A stretch of 64,000 nt of DNA from Petropleomorpha daqingensis. GTDB lineage: Bacteria > Actinomycetota > Actinomycetes > Mycobacteriales > Geodermatophilaceae. The DNA lies in the NCBI RefSeq assembly GCF_013408985.1, contig NZ_JACBZT010000001.1, positions 2,046,001 to 2,110,000 of the forward strand. Reading direction: 5' to 3'. Numbering within the stretch: position 1 is the stretch's first letter; every line of letters starts with the position of its first letter. A program made the translations under genes and the position numbers. The notes under the pieces were generated by a model, which saw nothing but the letters and a program-made list of their open reading frames with translations, searched no databases and was not told the origin of the DNA. Positions 9,795-19,818 of the stretch are shown here, piece by piece.

Positions 9795-10325
9795 CTACTG
9801 ACCGATCGTGACGAGTGTCTTGGACGTGATCAGTGAGTCGCCGAACTCGGCATCAGTGACGACGCGCCCGGTCTCGACGAAACCGAGCTTGTGCAGGACG
9901 GTGCGGGAAGCGAGGTTCCATGACCTGACCCCTGCCCAGAGCCGCTCGAACCCGGAGTCAGCTGCCCACCTCACGACGGCCTGGGCGGCTTCGGTGGCGA
10001 AGCCGGACCCGTGCGCGCGTCGCAGCAGTTCATAGACCAATTCGGGTTCGCCCGGCATGCTCTGGCCGTCGAACAACAGCCCGCAGTAGCCGATGACATC
10101 GCCTTCCCGCGATCGCGTGATCGTGAGGAGCCCTACATTCGGGGAGTGCGTCTCGGCGTCGATCTGGGAGGCAATGTCTTCGACTGTCGGGCGACCATCC
10201 GCGCCGATTCGTCGGTGCGGCGGCACCCGAGGGTCTCGCTCGGCCCACATCTCTCGGTAGGCAGCGGCATCGTCGACTCGCTGGCGTCGCAGCACGAGCC
10301 GAGCGGTCGCGATCTCGTTGGGCAT
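9795..10325 (-). CDS. GNAT-family N-acetyltransferase
   Basis: A 176-residue RimJ-type GNAT protein: IATARLVLRRQRVDDAAAYREMW opens the fold, YELLRRAHGSGFATEAAQAV carries the acetyl-CoA binding motif, and SWNLASRTVLHKLGFVETGR is the conserved C-terminal part. It probably acetylates a protein N-terminus or small molecule. I chose ATG 10325; an upstream in-frame start would overlap the neighbouring HNH gene by about 30 bp. Its sequence is visibly less GC-rich than its surroundings, which may indicate recent acquisition. Confidence 0.85.
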   Translation of the reverse strand: MPNEIATARLVLRRQRVDDAAAYREMWAERDPRVPPHRRIGADGRPTVEDIASQIDAETHSPNVGLLTITRSREGDVIGYCGLLFDGQSMPGEPELVYELLRRAHGSGFATEAAQAVVRWAADSGFERLWAGVRSWNLASRTVLHKLGFVETGRVVTDAEFGDSLITSKTLVTIGQ

Positions 10326-10383
10326 GACCCATGCCGACACCGCCACATCGTGCCAGGACGGGACTGCTCGACCCGCCGTCGGC

Positions 10384-11589
10384 TCAGCCGGCGTGGGCGA
10401 GTTCTTGTTCGCCATCGATCGGCGTGGGCCGGAGGGTGAGGATCTCGGTGCCGTCGGGTCGGTAGGTGTGCCATCGCCCGGCGGTATCTCGTTCGATCGT
10501 GAAGCCGTGGTGGACCTGGGTGTGGTGGCGTTCGCAGAGCAGCGCCGAGTTCTCGAGGCTGGTCTGGCCGCCGAAGAGCCAATGCACCACGTGGTGGACG
10601 TCGCACCACGACGTGGGGGCGTCGCAGCCGGCGAAGACGCACCGCTCGTCGCGGTGCTCGACGGCTCTGCGCAGGGCCGGGGTGGCCAGGCGTTGGCTGC
10701 GCCCGAGATCGAGCAGCTCGCCGTCGGGGCCGATCAGGTAGCGGCGCAGCTCGGCGTCGCAGGCGACCTGCCGGGCCGTGGCGGCGGAGACGACCCCGCC
10801 GAAGCCGAGGTCGGCCGCCCCGCGGCCGGTCGCCTCATCGGCCAGGTCCTCCGAGCTCACCTTGACCGCGACCTGCGGCTTGTTCCGCCGCAGCAGCGGC
10901 GCGGTGCCCGCGGCCAGGGTGTTGTCGGCCCACTGCACCAGCGCATCGCCCTGCTGCTGGGACACGGTCCGGTCATCCCCGGCCGGGCGGTCGGCCTGCC
11001 GGTGGGCCTCCAGGGCGGCCTGGACCTTCTCCGCGCCGAGGGCATCCAGGTGGCCGCGGAAGGTCACCGATCCATCGGCGTGCCGGACGATGGTCAGGAA
11101 CCGCTCCTCGGTCGGGTCGGGCTCCGGGCCGTCCTGATCCAGGCGCTGCTGGACCTGGTGGGCCAGCCGGGTCAGGTCCTCGTGCGGCCGGTCGGCGGCG
11201 AACCGGGCGAGGACCTCGGCGACGTCGGCCACCGTGCCGCCCTGGGCGGCGATCCGCGGCGCCCATTTCGGCCCGGTGAACTGCGCGATCACGTCGACCT
11301 GGTCGGCGGTCAGCGCGCCGGCGGCGTGCAGCTCCTCGACGGCCGGCAGCTGTTCCAGTGCCCGCCCGGCGCGGACGATCTTGGACGCGGCCGGCTCGGA
11401 GAGCCGGCCGTGCCCGCGCAGCCACGACGCCGCGGTCTTCTGCCCGTCGGCGGCGAACGCCCGCCTGGAGTCGGCCACCCGCACCGTGCGGGCCAGGGCG
11501 GCGTCGATCCGGTTGCGCTCGGCGACCAGGGCACGCGTGCGGTCGAGCAGCTCAGGGCCGCTCAGCGCGTGGAGGTCGTCGGAGGACAT
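10384..11589 (-). CDS. DUF222 / HNH endonuclease domain protein
   Basis: A 401-residue protein with an N-terminal DUF222 helical domain (about residues 10-290) and a C-terminal HNH nuclease domain: CVFAGCDAPTSWCDVHHVVHW, an Asn, then LLCERHHTQVHHG. The two Cys pairs and HH match the zinc-binding and catalytic HNH residues, so it looks intact. This family is highly multiplied in actinobacterial genomes (the 13E12 repeat proteins of mycobacteria) and is suspected to be mobile or selfish; its role is unknown. ATG 11589 is the start. The adjacent GNAT gene lies 58 bp downstream on the same strand. Confidence 0.88.
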   Translation of the reverse strand: MSSDDLHALSGPELLDRTRALVAERNRIDAALARTVRVADSRRAFAADGQKTAASWLRGHGRLSEPAASKIVRAGRALEQLPAVEELHAAGALTADQVDVIAQFTGPKWAPRIAAQGGTVADVAEVLARFAADRPHEDLTRLAHQVQQRLDQDGPEPDPTEERFLTIVRHADGSVTFRGHLDALGAEKVQAALEAHRQADRPAGDDRTVSQQQGDALVQWADNTLAAGTAPLLRRNKPQVAVKVSSEDLADEATGRGAADLGFGGVVSAATARQVACDAELRRYLIGPDGELLDLGRSQRLATPALRRAVEHRDERCVFAGCDAPTSWCDVHHVVHWLFGGQTSLENSALLCERHHTQVHHGFTIERDTAGRWHTYRPDGTEILTLRPTPIDGEQELAHAG

Positions 11590-11713
11590 GACCGCAACGC
11601 TAGCGACGCACCAGCCTCGACGCCGGGACGAATCCCCAGGTCACAGCCCTGTCCACAGATCCGGCAAGCACCTTGACAGGCCGCGCCCGGTCGCACCGGT
11701 AGCTTGGCTCGTC

Positions 11714-12964
11714 GTGGCACGGGACGGGGGAGCGACGCTGGGGCGCCCGTTCTTCGCGCTCTGGACGTCCAGCACCGCGTCGGCGTTCGGCACCGGGCTG
11801 GCCACCGTCGCGACCCCGCTGTTCATCGCCTCCCGCACGGACGATCCGTTCGTCGTCTCGACGGCCGCCGCCGTCACCTGGCTGCCGTGGTTGCTGTTCG
11901 CGCTGCCCGGGGGCGTGCTGGTCGACCGCGTCGACCGCCGCCGGCTGATGGTGGTCGTCGACTGGCTGCGGGCCGCCGCGATGGCCGGACTGGCGCTCGC
12001 CGTCGCCACCAGGAGCGCCGGCATCCCGCTGCTGCTCGCCGTCCTCTTCGTGATGAGCACCGGCGAGGTGCTCCAGCGGGCGGCCGGCCAGGCGCTGCTG
12101 CCCGCGCTGGTGCCGCGCGAGCGGCTGGAGCGGGCCAACGGCCTGCTGTTCGGCGGTGCCACGGTCGCCCAGCAGATGGTGGCCGGCCCGCTCGGCGGGT
12201 GGCTGTTCGTCGTCGGGGCCGCCCTGCCGTTCGTCGCGAATGCCGGGCTGCTCGCCGTGGGCGCCGCGACGCTCGCCCTGATCTCCGGCACCTACCGGGC
12301 CGGCGCCTCCGCCGCCGCCGCGGACAGATCGGTGCGCCGTGAGGTGCTCGACGGGCTGCGCTGGCTCCGGGGCCAGCGGTTGCTGCGCACGATGGCGGTG
12401 CTCATCGGCCTGCTCAACGTGACGCTCACCGCCGCCCTCGCGGTGCTCGTGCTGCTGGCCCGCGACCGGCTGGGTCTGGGGTCGGTCGGCTACGGCCTGC
12501 TGTTCACCAGCATGGCCGTCGGCGGCGTGCTCGGCGCGCTCGTCGGCGATCGGCTCATCGCGCGGTTCACCGCGACGTGGACCATCCGCGTCGGGCTGCT
12601 CGTGGAAGCGGCCACGCACCTGGTCCTCGCGGTGTCGACCAACGCCGTCGTCGTGGGCGTCACGCTGTTCCTCTTCGGGGTCCACGGTGCGCTCTGGGGC
12701 ATCGTGGCCTCGTCGCTCCGGCAGCGGCTCGCCCCGCCGGAGCTGCTCGGCCGGGTGGGCAGCTCCACGCTGTTCGTCTCCGCCGGGGGCAACTGCATCG
12801 GGGCCGTGCTCGGAGGAGCGCTCGCGTCGGCGTTCGGGCTGACCGCGCCGTACTGGGTCGGGTTCGTCGTGGCCGTCGTCGTCGCCGCCTGCACGTGGCG
12901 GGTCTTCAGCCCGGCCATCGTGGCGCGGGCCTATGGGGAGCGGGCACCTACGATCGGGGAGTGA
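11714..12964 (+). CDS. MFS transporter
   Basis: A 416-residue major facilitator protein with about 12 predicted membrane segments, resembling the MFS_3/EntS-like group. The loop between helices 2 and 3 reads [22 protein letters not shown], a good MFS signature. GTG 11714 is the start. Its stop overlaps the GTG of serS (GTGA), so it leads the MFS-serS-HAD-HAD unit; coupling a transporter to an essential synthetase gene is unusual. The substrate cannot be read from the sequence. Confidence 0.87.
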   Translation: MARDGGATLGRPFFALWTSSTASAFGTGLATVATPLFIASRTDDPFVVSTAAAVTWLPWLLFALPGGVLVDRVDRRRLMVVVDWLRAAAMAGLALAVATRSAGIPLLLAVLFVMSTGEVLQRAAGQALLPALVPRERLERANGLLFGGATVAQQMVAGPLGGWLFVVGAALPFVANAGLLAVGAATLALISGTYRAGASAAAADRSVRREVLDGLRWLRGQRLLRTMAVLIGLLNVTLTAALAVLVLLARDRLGLGSVGYGLLFTSMAVGGVLGALVGDRLIARFTATWTIRVGLLVEAATHLVLAVSTNAVVVGVTLFLFGVHGALWGIVASSLRQRLAPPELLGRVGSSTLFVSAGGNCIGAVLGGALASAFGLTAPYWVGFVVAVVVAACTWRVFSPAIVARAYGERAPTIGE

Positions 12965-14259
12965 TCGACCTCCGGCTCCTGCGCGAGAACCCCGACGTCG
13001 TCCGTGCCAGCCAGCGCGCCCGCGGCGCCGACGAGTCCCTGGTCGACACCCTGCTCGCCGCCGACGAGGCACGCCGCGCGGCGGTCGGGCACGCCGACGA
13101 CCTCCGCGGCGAGCAGAAGTCCGCGTCGCAGGCGGTCGCGAAGGCGTCGAAGGAGGAGCGGCCCGCCGTCCTCGAGCGGGCCAAGGCGCTCGCCGCCCAG
13201 GTCAAGGAGGCCGAGGAGGCCCAGCGCGCCGCGGACGCCGCCCTGCGGGACGCCCACCTGAAGATCGCCAACGTCGTCCACGACGGCGTCCCGCCCGGTG
13301 GCGAGGACGACGCCGTCACCCTGCGCACCGTCGGCGAGGTCCCCACCTACGACTTCCCGGTCCGCGACCACCTCGAGATCGGCGAGGCGCTCGGCGCCAT
13401 CGACATGGAGCGCGGGGCCAAGGTGTCCGGCGCCCGCTTCTACTTCCTCACCGGGCCGGGCGCGCTGCTCGAGTTCGCCCTGGCCCAGCTGGCGATCAGC
13501 CGCGCGGTCGCCGCCGGGTTCACCCCCGTCGTGGCTCCGGCGCTGGTCAAGCCGGAGGCCATGGAGGGCACCGGGTTCCTCGGCGCGCACGGCGAGGAGG
13601 TCTACCGGGTCGAGCGCGACGACCTCTACCTCGTCGGCACCTCCGAGGTGGCGCTGGCCGGCATGCACGCCAACGAGGTGCTCGACCTCGACGGACCGCG
13701 CCGCTACGCCGGCTGGTCGTCCTGCTTCCGCCGCGAGGCCGGCTCCTACGGCAAGGACACCCGCGGGATCATCCGCGTGCACTGGTTCGACAAGGTCGAG
13801 ATGTTCAGCTTCTGCCGCCCCGAGGAGGCCGCCGACGAGCACCGGCGGCTGCTCGCCTGGGAGGAGGAGTTCCTCCAGCAGCTTGAGCTGCCCTACCGCG
13901 TGGTCGACATCGCCGCCGGCGACCTCGGCACCAGCGCCGCCCGCAAGTTCGACATCGAGGCCTGGTTCCCGAGCCAGGACACCTACCGCGAGCTGACCAG
14001 CACCTCGGACTGCACCACCTTCCAGGCCCGGCGGCTGAACATCCGCTACCGCGACGCCGACGGCAAGCCGCAGACCGCGGCCACGCTCAACGGGACGCTG
14101 TGCGCGATCGCCCGCACCATCGCCTGCCTGCTCGAGGTGCACCAGCGGGCCGACGGCTCGGTGTACGTGCCCAAGGCGCTGCGGCCCTGGCTCGGCGGCG
14201 TCGAGGCGCTCACCGCCGGCATGACCCTCACGGCGGCCGTTCCGCCGCCGGCCGCGTGA
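12961..14259 (+). CDS. serS: Seryl-tRNA synthetase
   Basis: A 432-residue class II synthetase charging tRNA-Ser (and tRNA-Sec if present). The N-terminal arm (about residues 25-105) is an Ala/Glu/Lys-rich coiled coil that clasps the tRNA long variable arm. Motif 2 is [21 protein letters not shown] and motif 3 is [22 protein letters not shown] 12961 overlaps the MFS stop and its own TGA overlaps the next GTG. A cognate tRNA-Ser(UGA) gene is present at 59.1 kb. I saw no T-box upstream. Confidence 0.96.
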   Translation: MIDLRLLRENPDVVRASQRARGADESLVDTLLAADEARRAAVGHADDLRGEQKSASQAVAKASKEERPAVLERAKALAAQVKEAEEAQRAADAALRDAHLKIANVVHDGVPPGGEDDAVTLRTVGEVPTYDFPVRDHLEIGEALGAIDMERGAKVSGARFYFLTGPGALLEFALAQLAISRAVAAGFTPVVAPALVKPEAMEGTGFLGAHGEEVYRVERDDLYLVGTSEVALAGMHANEVLDLDGPRRYAGWSSCFRREAGSYGKDTRGIIRVHWFDKVEMFSFCRPEEAADEHRRLLAWEEEFLQQLELPYRVVDIAAGDLGTSAARKFDIEAWFPSQDTYRELTSTSDCTTFQARRLNIRYRDADGKPQTAATLNGTLCAIARTIACLLEVHQRADGSVYVPKALRPWLGGVEALTAGMTLTAAVPPPAA

Positions 14260-15161
14260 GCTCACCCGGCGTCCTCCCCTCCTCCGGGCAGGCCGCCCCC
14301 GGTTCGGACGACGTCGTCCCGCTGCCCGACCTCGGTGGCTGGCGGCCGCGGCTGGTCGCCACCGACCTCGACGGCACGCTGCTGGACTCCGCCGGCGCCG
14401 TGACCCCGCGGACGCGGGCCGCGCTCGAGGCGTGCTGGGACGCCGGGATCCCGGTGGTCGGCGCGACCGGCCGCGGCCCGCGGCTCCTCGACAGCGTCCG
14501 CGAGGCGCTGGACGGGCGCGGGGTCGCCGTCCTGGCCCAGGGTGGGTTCGTCGTCGACCTCGAGCGCGACGAGGTGCTGCGCGCGGTCGGGCTGCCCCGG
14601 GAGCAGGCGATGTCGGTCATCGAGGAGATCGAGGCCGTCACCGGTCCCCTGGTCCTCGCGGTCGAGGACGCCGCCGAGCAGGCCGAGTCGCGGCGGCCGC
14701 TGCGGGTGCAGCACGGCTTCGACTGGCCGTACCCGGAGCCGGCGCACCTGCTGCCCCGCGACCGGGTGCTCCCGGAGGGCGCCGTCCTCAAGGTCTTCCT
14801 GCGCTCGTCGGCCCTCGGGCAGGACGAGCTGCTGGCCCGGGCGCGGCGCGTCGTCGACCCGGCGGTCGCCGAGGTGACCCACGCGGGCCTGGGCTTCATC
14901 GAGGTGCTCCCGCCGGGTATCACCAAGGCGACCGGCCTGGGCGTCGCGCTGGGCCGCTACGGGGTCGACTTCGGCGACGTCCTGGTCTTCGGCGACATGC
15001 CCAACGACCTGCCGATGATCGGCGCCGTCGCGGCGGCCGGCGGCCGGGCGGTGGCCGTCGCCAACGCGCACCCCGCCGTCCGGGCGGCGGCGCCGGAACG
15101 GACGAGCGGCAACGACGCCGACGGCGTGGCCCGCTACCTCGAAGCGGTGCTCGGTGTCTGA
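14256..15161 (+). CDS. Cof-type HAD hydrolase
   Basis: A 301-residue HAD-superfamily phosphatase. Motif I DLDGTLLD lies at about residues 37-44, motif II is the TGRGP region, and motif IV is [12 protein letters not shown]; the KATGL before it supplies the motif III Lys. A large cap domain (about 110-225) is of the Cof/IIB type, suggesting sugar-phosphate or nucleotide substrates. GTG 14256 overlaps the serS stop. About 20 residues precede the fold and may be disordered. It is a paralogue of the next gene. Confidence 0.87.
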   Translation: MSSPGVLPSSGQAAPGSDDVVPLPDLGGWRPRLVATDLDGTLLDSAGAVTPRTRAALEACWDAGIPVVGATGRGPRLLDSVREALDGRGVAVLAQGGFVVDLERDEVLRAVGLPREQAMSVIEEIEAVTGPLVLAVEDAAEQAESRRPLRVQHGFDWPYPEPAHLLPRDRVLPEGAVLKVFLRSSALGQDELLARARRVVDPAVAEVTHAGLGFIEVLPPGITKATGLGVALGRYGVDFGDVLVFGDMPNDLPMIGAVAAAGGRAVAVANAHPAVRAAAPERTSGNDADGVARYLEAVLGV

Positions 15162-15957
15162 CTGGCGGCCCCGGCTCATCGCCAGCGACATGGACGGCAC
15201 CCTGCTGCGCTGGGACGACACGGTCAGCGAGGCCACCGTCGCCGAGCTCGCCCGCTGGCGCGCCGAGGGGGTCCCGATCGTCCTGGCGACCGGGCGCCCG
15301 CCGCGCTGGATGGTCAAGATCCGCGAGGTCCTCGAGGTCGGGACGGCGGTCTGCTGCAACGGCGCCGTGCTGCTCGACCTCGAGAGCTTCACGATCGTCG
15401 ACGAGGACGCGCTCGCGCCCGCGGTGCTGCAGGACGTCGTCACCGAGCTGCGCCGGCGGCTGCCGGGCACCCGGTTCGCCGTGGAGTACGGCCTGGAGTT
15501 CCGTCACGAGCCCGGCTACCACCCCCGCTGGGACGTGAACGCGCCCGGCGTGGCGACGGCTCCGCTGGAGGAGCTGGTCACCGCCCCCGTCGCCAAGCTG
15601 CTGGCCCGCCACGACGACCTCGACGCCGCCCCGTTCGTGACCACCGTCGAGGAGGTCGTCGCCGACCGCGCCACGGTGACCAGCTCGTCGTCCGACGCGC
15701 TGGCCGAGATCTCCGCGCTCGGGATCACCAAGGCCACCGGCCTGGCCAAGGTCGCCGCCCGCCACGGCGTCGGTCCGGAGGACATCGTCGTCTTCGGCGA
15801 CATGCCCAACGACATCGCGGCGTTCGAGTGGGTGCGGGCAGCCGGCGGTCGAGCGGTCGCGATGGCGCAGGCCCATCCGGACCTGCTGGCCGCGGCCACC
15901 GACGTCACGCACAGCAACGAGGACGACGGCGTCGCGGAGTTCCTCCGCTCCCTCTGA
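15154..15957 (+). CDS. Cof-type HAD hydrolase (paralogue)
   Basis: A 267-residue HAD phosphatase with motif I SDMDGTLL (Asp12 and Asp14), the TGRPP motif II, the Lys in [11 protein letters not shown] and motif [15 protein letters not shown]. It shares [16 protein letters not shown] and the GDMPND block with the preceding gene, so the two are probably a tandem duplication. GTG 15154 overlaps the previous stop by 8 nt. The substrate is unknown. It ends the serS unit. Confidence 0.87.
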   Translation: MSDWRPRLIASDMDGTLLRWDDTVSEATVAELARWRAEGVPIVLATGRPPRWMVKIREVLEVGTAVCCNGAVLLDLESFTIVDEDALAPAVLQDVVTELRRRLPGTRFAVEYGLEFRHEPGYHPRWDVNAPGVATAPLEELVTAPVAKLLARHDDLDAAPFVTTVEEVVADRATVTSSSSDALAEISALGITKATGLAKVAARHGVGPEDIVVFGDMPNDIAAFEWVRAAGGRAVAMAQAHPDLLAAATDVTHSNEDDGVAEFLRSL

Positions 15958-16114
15958 TCCGGAGGGACGGCTGGGACGCCCGGTGCGCCGGGGATTCCTG
16001 CGGCGGCCGGTGACGGCTCCGGGACGGATCCTCGATGGAGTCACTCCAGCCGACCGCCGAGAAGGAAGGCGTGCGGAGCGCCGGTGCTCCCCGTACCCCG
16101 TCTCGGAGACCTCG

Positions 16115-17707
16115 TTGCTGAAGAACCTGTCCATCAGCCGGCGGCTCGCGCTCGGCTTCCTCGTCGTCGTCCTGAGCATGGTCGGGCTCACCGCCATCGG
16201 CGTGACCCGCGTCAGCACGATCAACGACCACCTGACGACGATCAACGACCTCAACTCGGTCAAGCAGAGGTACGCGATCAACTTCCGCGGCAGCGTGCAC
16301 GACCGCTCGATCGCGGTGCGCGACGTCGTGCTGGCGAAGACGGCGGACGAGGTCCGGCAGCAGTCGGAGCTGATCGACCAGCTGACGCAGAAGTACACCG
16401 ACTCGGCCGGTCCGATGGACGACCTGTTCGCCGTGGCGTCCAACGCGAACGCCGAGGAGCGCGCGGCGCTGGCCGACATCACGAAGGTGGAGGAGCGGAC
16501 CCTCCCGCTGATCGAGCAGATCGTGCAGATGCGGACGGGCGGCAACATGATCGCCGCGGTGGGTGCGCTCGACCAGGCCAAGCCGCTGTTCGTCGAGTGG
16601 CTGCGCGCGGTCAACGTGCTCATCGACATGGAGGAGGCGATGAACCAGAAGCTGTCGGCCGATGCCCGCAGCGTCGCCTCCGGCTTCCTCCTCACCATGG
16701 TGCTGTTCTGCGCGGCCGCCGCCGTCCTGGCCGCCCTCATCGCGTGGCACCTCACCCGCGGCATCACCCGCCCGCTCGCGCAGGCCGAGGCGGCGTTCGC
16801 CGCCGTGGCCGAGGGTGACCTGACCCAGCGGCTCGAGGTCTCCTCGAAGGACGAGGTCGGCCGGATGGCGCAGTCGATGAACACGGCGCTGTCGTCGATC
16901 GGCGAGGTCATGTCCACCTTCCGCAGCGCCATCCAGGCGCTGACGACGGCCAGCACGCGGGTGGGCGACCTCAGCCGGCAGATCTCCATCGGCGCAGCGG
17001 AGTCCTCCGCCCAGGCCGGCGTCGTCGCGGCGGCCGCGACCGAGGTCTCGCGCAACGTGCAGACCGTCGCCGCCGGTTCCGAGCAGATGGGGGCGTCGAT
17101 CCGCGAGATCGCGCACAACGCCAACGAGGCGGCCACCGTGGCCGGCAAGGCGGTGGTCGCCGTCGGGACGACGACCGAGACCGTCTCCCGGCTCGGCGAG
17201 TCCAGCCGCACGATCGGCGACGTCGTCAAGGTGATCAGCTCGATCGCCGAGCAGACCAACCTGCTGGCCCTCAACGCCACGATCGAGGCCGCCCGGGCGG
17301 GCGACGCCGGCAAGGGCTTCGCCGTCGTGGCGAACGAGGTCAAGGAGCTGTCGCAGGAGACCGCCCGTGCGACCGAGGACATCGCCCGGCGGGTGGAGGC
17401 CATCCAGGCCGACACCACCAGCGCCGTCAGCGCGATCGCGGAGGTGTCCGAGGTGATCACGCAGATCAACGACTACCAGACCACGATCGCCTCCGCGGTC
17501 GAGGAGCAGACCGCGACCACCAACGAGATGAACCGCAGCGTCGGTGAGGCCGCGACCGGAACCGGTCAGATCGCGGACAACATCGAAGCGGTCGCGAGCG
17601 TCGCCCACTCCACGACCGAGCACGTCGGCGCGGCGCAGGAGGCGGCCGGCGAGCTCGCCGGGGTCTCGCGGCGGCTCGAGGAACTGGTGTCGGGCTTCCG
17701 CTTCTGA
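16115..17707 (+). CDS. Methyl-accepting chemotaxis protein
   Basis: About 530 residues. TM1 is near residues 10-30 ([20 protein letters not shown]). An extracytoplasmic four-helix sensor domain follows to about 185, then TM2, a HAMP domain and a long coiled-coil signalling domain. The hairpin tip [20 protein letters not shown] (near residue 380) binds CheA/CheW. No CheR-tethering pentapeptide is present; the protein ends in GFRF. I chose TTG 16115 because GGAG lies 6 nt upstream; GTG 15983 is in frame but has no ribosome site and adds unlikely residues. A strong terminator follows. Confidence 0.87.
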   Translation: MLKNLSISRRLALGFLVVVLSMVGLTAIGVTRVSTINDHLTTINDLNSVKQRYAINFRGSVHDRSIAVRDVVLAKTADEVRQQSELIDQLTQKYTDSAGPMDDLFAVASNANAEERAALADITKVEERTLPLIEQIVQMRTGGNMIAAVGALDQAKPLFVEWLRAVNVLIDMEEAMNQKLSADARSVASGFLLTMVLFCAAAAVLAALIAWHLTRGITRPLAQAEAAFAAVAEGDLTQRLEVSSKDEVGRMAQSMNTALSSIGEVMSTFRSAIQALTTASTRVGDLSRQISIGAAESSAQAGVVAAAATEVSRNVQTVAAGSEQMGASIREIAHNANEAATVAGKAVVAVGTTTETVSRLGESSRTIGDVVKVISSIAEQTNLLALNATIEAARAGDAGKGFAVVANEVKELSQETARATEDIARRVEAIQADTTSAVSAIAEVSEVITQINDYQTTIASAVEEQTATTNEMNRSVGEAATGTGQIADNIEAVASVAHSTTEHVGAAQEAAGELAGVSRRLEELVSGFRF

Positions 17708-17722
17708 GGGTCGTTCCGGCCG

Positions 17723-17760
17723 AGAGGTCGGTCACCGGTTGATGCCGGTGACCGACCTCT
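17723..17760 (+). terminator. Hairpin terminator after the first chemoreceptor gene
   Basis: A perfect 16-bp inverted repeat (17723-17738 and 17745-17760) with a TTGATG loop begins 16 bp after the stop codon. It has no U-tract, as is usual for high-GC actinobacterial terminators. It separates the two chemoreceptor genes into independent transcripts. Confidence 0.8.
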
Positions 17761-17866
17761 CAGCGCACCTGCCCCACGGACCCCAGCCGCCACCGCTCTC
17801 GACGACATAGGGAACTGCTCGCTGCCGATACGGGCTGTGACCACTCGCACTTCCCGGAGGCCCACC

Positions 17867-19486
17867 ATGGACGTCGAACCCCAGCCCACCGCGCAGGTCG
17901 AGGGAGGGAAGAGCGGGAACGGCTTCGGGCTGAGGACCCGCATGCTCGGCGCGATCCTCGTCGTCGCGCTCGCCACGATCGTCGTCGGCGTCGTCGGCAT
18001 CAACCGCATGTCGGCGCTGAGCGACGAGGCGTCCCGCGTCTACGACGAGGGCGCCAAGCCGCTCGACGGACTGCGCCAGCTGCAGTCGGACTGGTGGGAG
18101 CTCTCGGCCTACACCGCCCGCGCCGCGATCACCGCCCTGCCGCCCGCGTCCATCCAGTCGGCGCAGCAGAGCGCGGCCCAGATGGTCCAGACCCTGAGCG
18201 ACCAGACCGCCGTGGTGGCCAAGATGCAGCTGTCCCCGGAGGCCGAGCAGGCGTTCGCGGAGTTCGGCCAGGCCGTCCAGACCTACCTGCAGGCCCTCGC
18301 GAAGGTCCAGCAGCCCAACCAGCCGATGGCGGTGATCGGTCCGCTGCTGCAGACGATGGACGAGCAGGAAGCGATCATCGCGAAGAGCCTGGTCACCGCG
18401 ACCGAGGCCGCCGCGGCGCAGGCCACCGCGGTCGCCGCCGACGCGCGCGACGCCTACACCTCCGCTCGGACGCTCACCATCGTGATCATCGGGATCGGCG
18501 TGATCGTGGCCGTCGTCCTGGCGCTCGTCGTGGCCCAAGGGGTGATCCGGCCGGCGCGCCGGATCCGCGAGGTGCTCGGACAGGTCGCCGCGGGTGATCT
18601 GTCCGTGCGGGCCGGCGCCACCGGCGGCGGCGAGCTGGGTGAGGTCGCCGCCTCGCTGGACGACACGCTGGAGTCGCTGGGCCACGTCATGAACCTCGTG
18701 CGCGGCTCCGCCACCCGCCTGTCCGATGCCTCCGCGCAGCTCGACGCCGCGTCGCAGGCGATCGCCGACAACGCCCGGACGGCGGCCGGTCAGGCCGAGG
18801 CGGTCGTGACCTCCGCCGGCGAGGTGGCCTCCAGCGTGGACACCGTCGCGGCGGGCTCCTCGCAGATGGAGTCGGCGATCCGGGAGATCGCGCACAACGC
18901 GACCGAGGCGGCGCGCGTCGCCGGCCAGGCCGTGGACGTCGCCGAGAACACCACCAACACCGTGGGCAAGCTCGGCGACTCGTCGCAGGAGATCGCCACC
19001 GTGGTCAAGCTGATCAACGGCATCGCCGAGCAGACCAACCTGCTGGCGCTCAACGCCACGATCGAGGCCGCCCGCGCCGGTGAGGCGGGCAAGGGCTTCG
19101 CCGTCGTCGCCTCGGAGGTCAAGGAGCTCGCGCAGGAGACGGCGCGGGCGACCGAGGACATCTCCAAGCGGGTCGAGGCCATCCAGGCCGACACGGCCGG
19201 GGCGGTCGAGGCGATCAGCCAGATCTCGTCGGTGATCGCGGAGATCAACGACTTCCAGGCGACCATCGCCGCCGCCGTGGAGGAGCAGACGGCGACGACG
19301 AACGAGATGAACCGCAACGTCGCCGAGGCGGCCAGCGGCTCGCAGGACATCGCCGCGGCGATCTCCGGTCTCGCCGCCGGGACGCAGGAGACCAACCAGC
19401 GGGTCGACGACGCCCAGCGCGCCGCGGCCGAACTGGCCCGGATGAGCGGCGAGCTGCAGGACGCCGTCGCCCGCTTCACCGTGTAA
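17867..19486 (+). CDS. Methyl-accepting chemotaxis protein
   Basis: A 539-residue chemoreceptor with TM1 near residues 25-45 ([20 protein letters not shown]), a four-helix sensor region to about 200, TM2 ([21 protein letters not shown]), HAMP, and the cytoplasmic coiled coil with the [18 protein letters not shown] tip. ATG 17867 has GGAGG 6 nt upstream. Its signalling domain is very close to that of the preceding receptor, but the sensor domains differ. The two probably feed the same CheA array with different ligands. No che genes are in the window. Confidence 0.9.
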   Translation: MDVEPQPTAQVEGGKSGNGFGLRTRMLGAILVVALATIVVGVVGINRMSALSDEASRVYDEGAKPLDGLRQLQSDWWELSAYTARAAITALPPASIQSAQQSAAQMVQTLSDQTAVVAKMQLSPEAEQAFAEFGQAVQTYLQALAKVQQPNQPMAVIGPLLQTMDEQEAIIAKSLVTATEAAAAQATAVAADARDAYTSARTLTIVIIGIGVIVAVVLALVVAQGVIRPARRIREVLGQVAAGDLSVRAGATGGGELGEVAASLDDTLESLGHVMNLVRGSATRLSDASAQLDAASQAIADNARTAAGQAEAVVTSAGEVASSVDTVAAGSSQMESAIREIAHNATEAARVAGQAVDVAENTTNTVGKLGDSSQEIATVVKLINGIAEQTNLLALNATIEAARAGEAGKGFAVVASEVKELAQETARATEDISKRVEAIQADTAGAVEAISQISSVIAEINDFQATIAAAVEEQTATTNEMNRNVAEAASGSQDIAAAISGLAAGTQETNQRVDDAQRAAAELARMSGELQDAVARFTV

Positions 19487-19511
19487 CGAACGGCACCCTC
19501 CCGAACGGCAC

Positions 19512-19543
19512 AGGGCCCCGGCGCAGCGTCGCGCCGGGGCCCT
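19512..19543 (+). terminator. Hairpin terminator after the second chemoreceptor gene
   Basis: A perfect 13-bp GC-rich stem (19512-19524 and 19531-19543) with an AGCGTC loop, 25 bp after the stop. It lies between convergent genes and may serve both directions. Confidence 0.8.
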
Positions 19544-19557
19544 CGTCGTCCGTCCGG

Positions 19558-19818
19558 TCAGCCGGTGCGGATCTCGGTCGCGTAGGTGCGCCAGAAGACG
19601 ATCGCGACCACCACCGCCAGCACCCCCAGGACGACCCCGGCGACGGACAGCGTCCTGCCGGCGCCCGACGCCCGCGGGAAGCCCACGCCGCCGAGGACGA
19701 TCCCGACCAGCCCGAGGACGACGCCCAGCAGCGGGATGAGCCAGGACAGCAGGAGGCCGACCAGGCCGCAGACGAAGCCGCCGGTGCCCGGGCCGTTGCC
19801 GCCCGGCCGGCTAGAGAT
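19558..19818 (-). CDS. DUF4190-like small membrane protein, start unclear or N-terminus lost
   Basis: A minus-strand frame ending at TGA 19558 encodes a typical DUF4190-type core: GTGGFVCGLVGLLLSWLIP followed by two further hydrophobic segments (LLGVVLGLVGIVLGGVG and VAGVVLGVLAVVVAIVFW). Family members usually have a Pro/Gly/Tyr-rich N-terminal tail. Here no ATG, GTG or TTG lies in frame ahead of the first membrane segment. The upstream part of the frame enters the 3' end of bpa. The coordinates run to an ATC at 19818 only as a limit. It may use a rare start, or it may be a remnant whose N-terminus was lost next to bpa. Confidence 0.5.
   Translation of the reverse strand: MSSRPGGNGPGTGGFVCGLVGLLLSWLIPLLGVVLGLVGIVLGGVGFPRASGAGRTLSVAGVVLGVLAVVVAIVFWRTYATEIRTG

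Noticed and set aside
10326-10415. Upstream start for the GNAT gene
   Set aside because: It would overlap the HNH gene by about 30 bp and the added residues precede the normal GNAT opening; ATG 10325 fits better.
12900-12964. T-box or other riboswitch ahead of serS
   Set aside because: The region is MFS coding sequence that overlaps serS, with no T-box-like structure.
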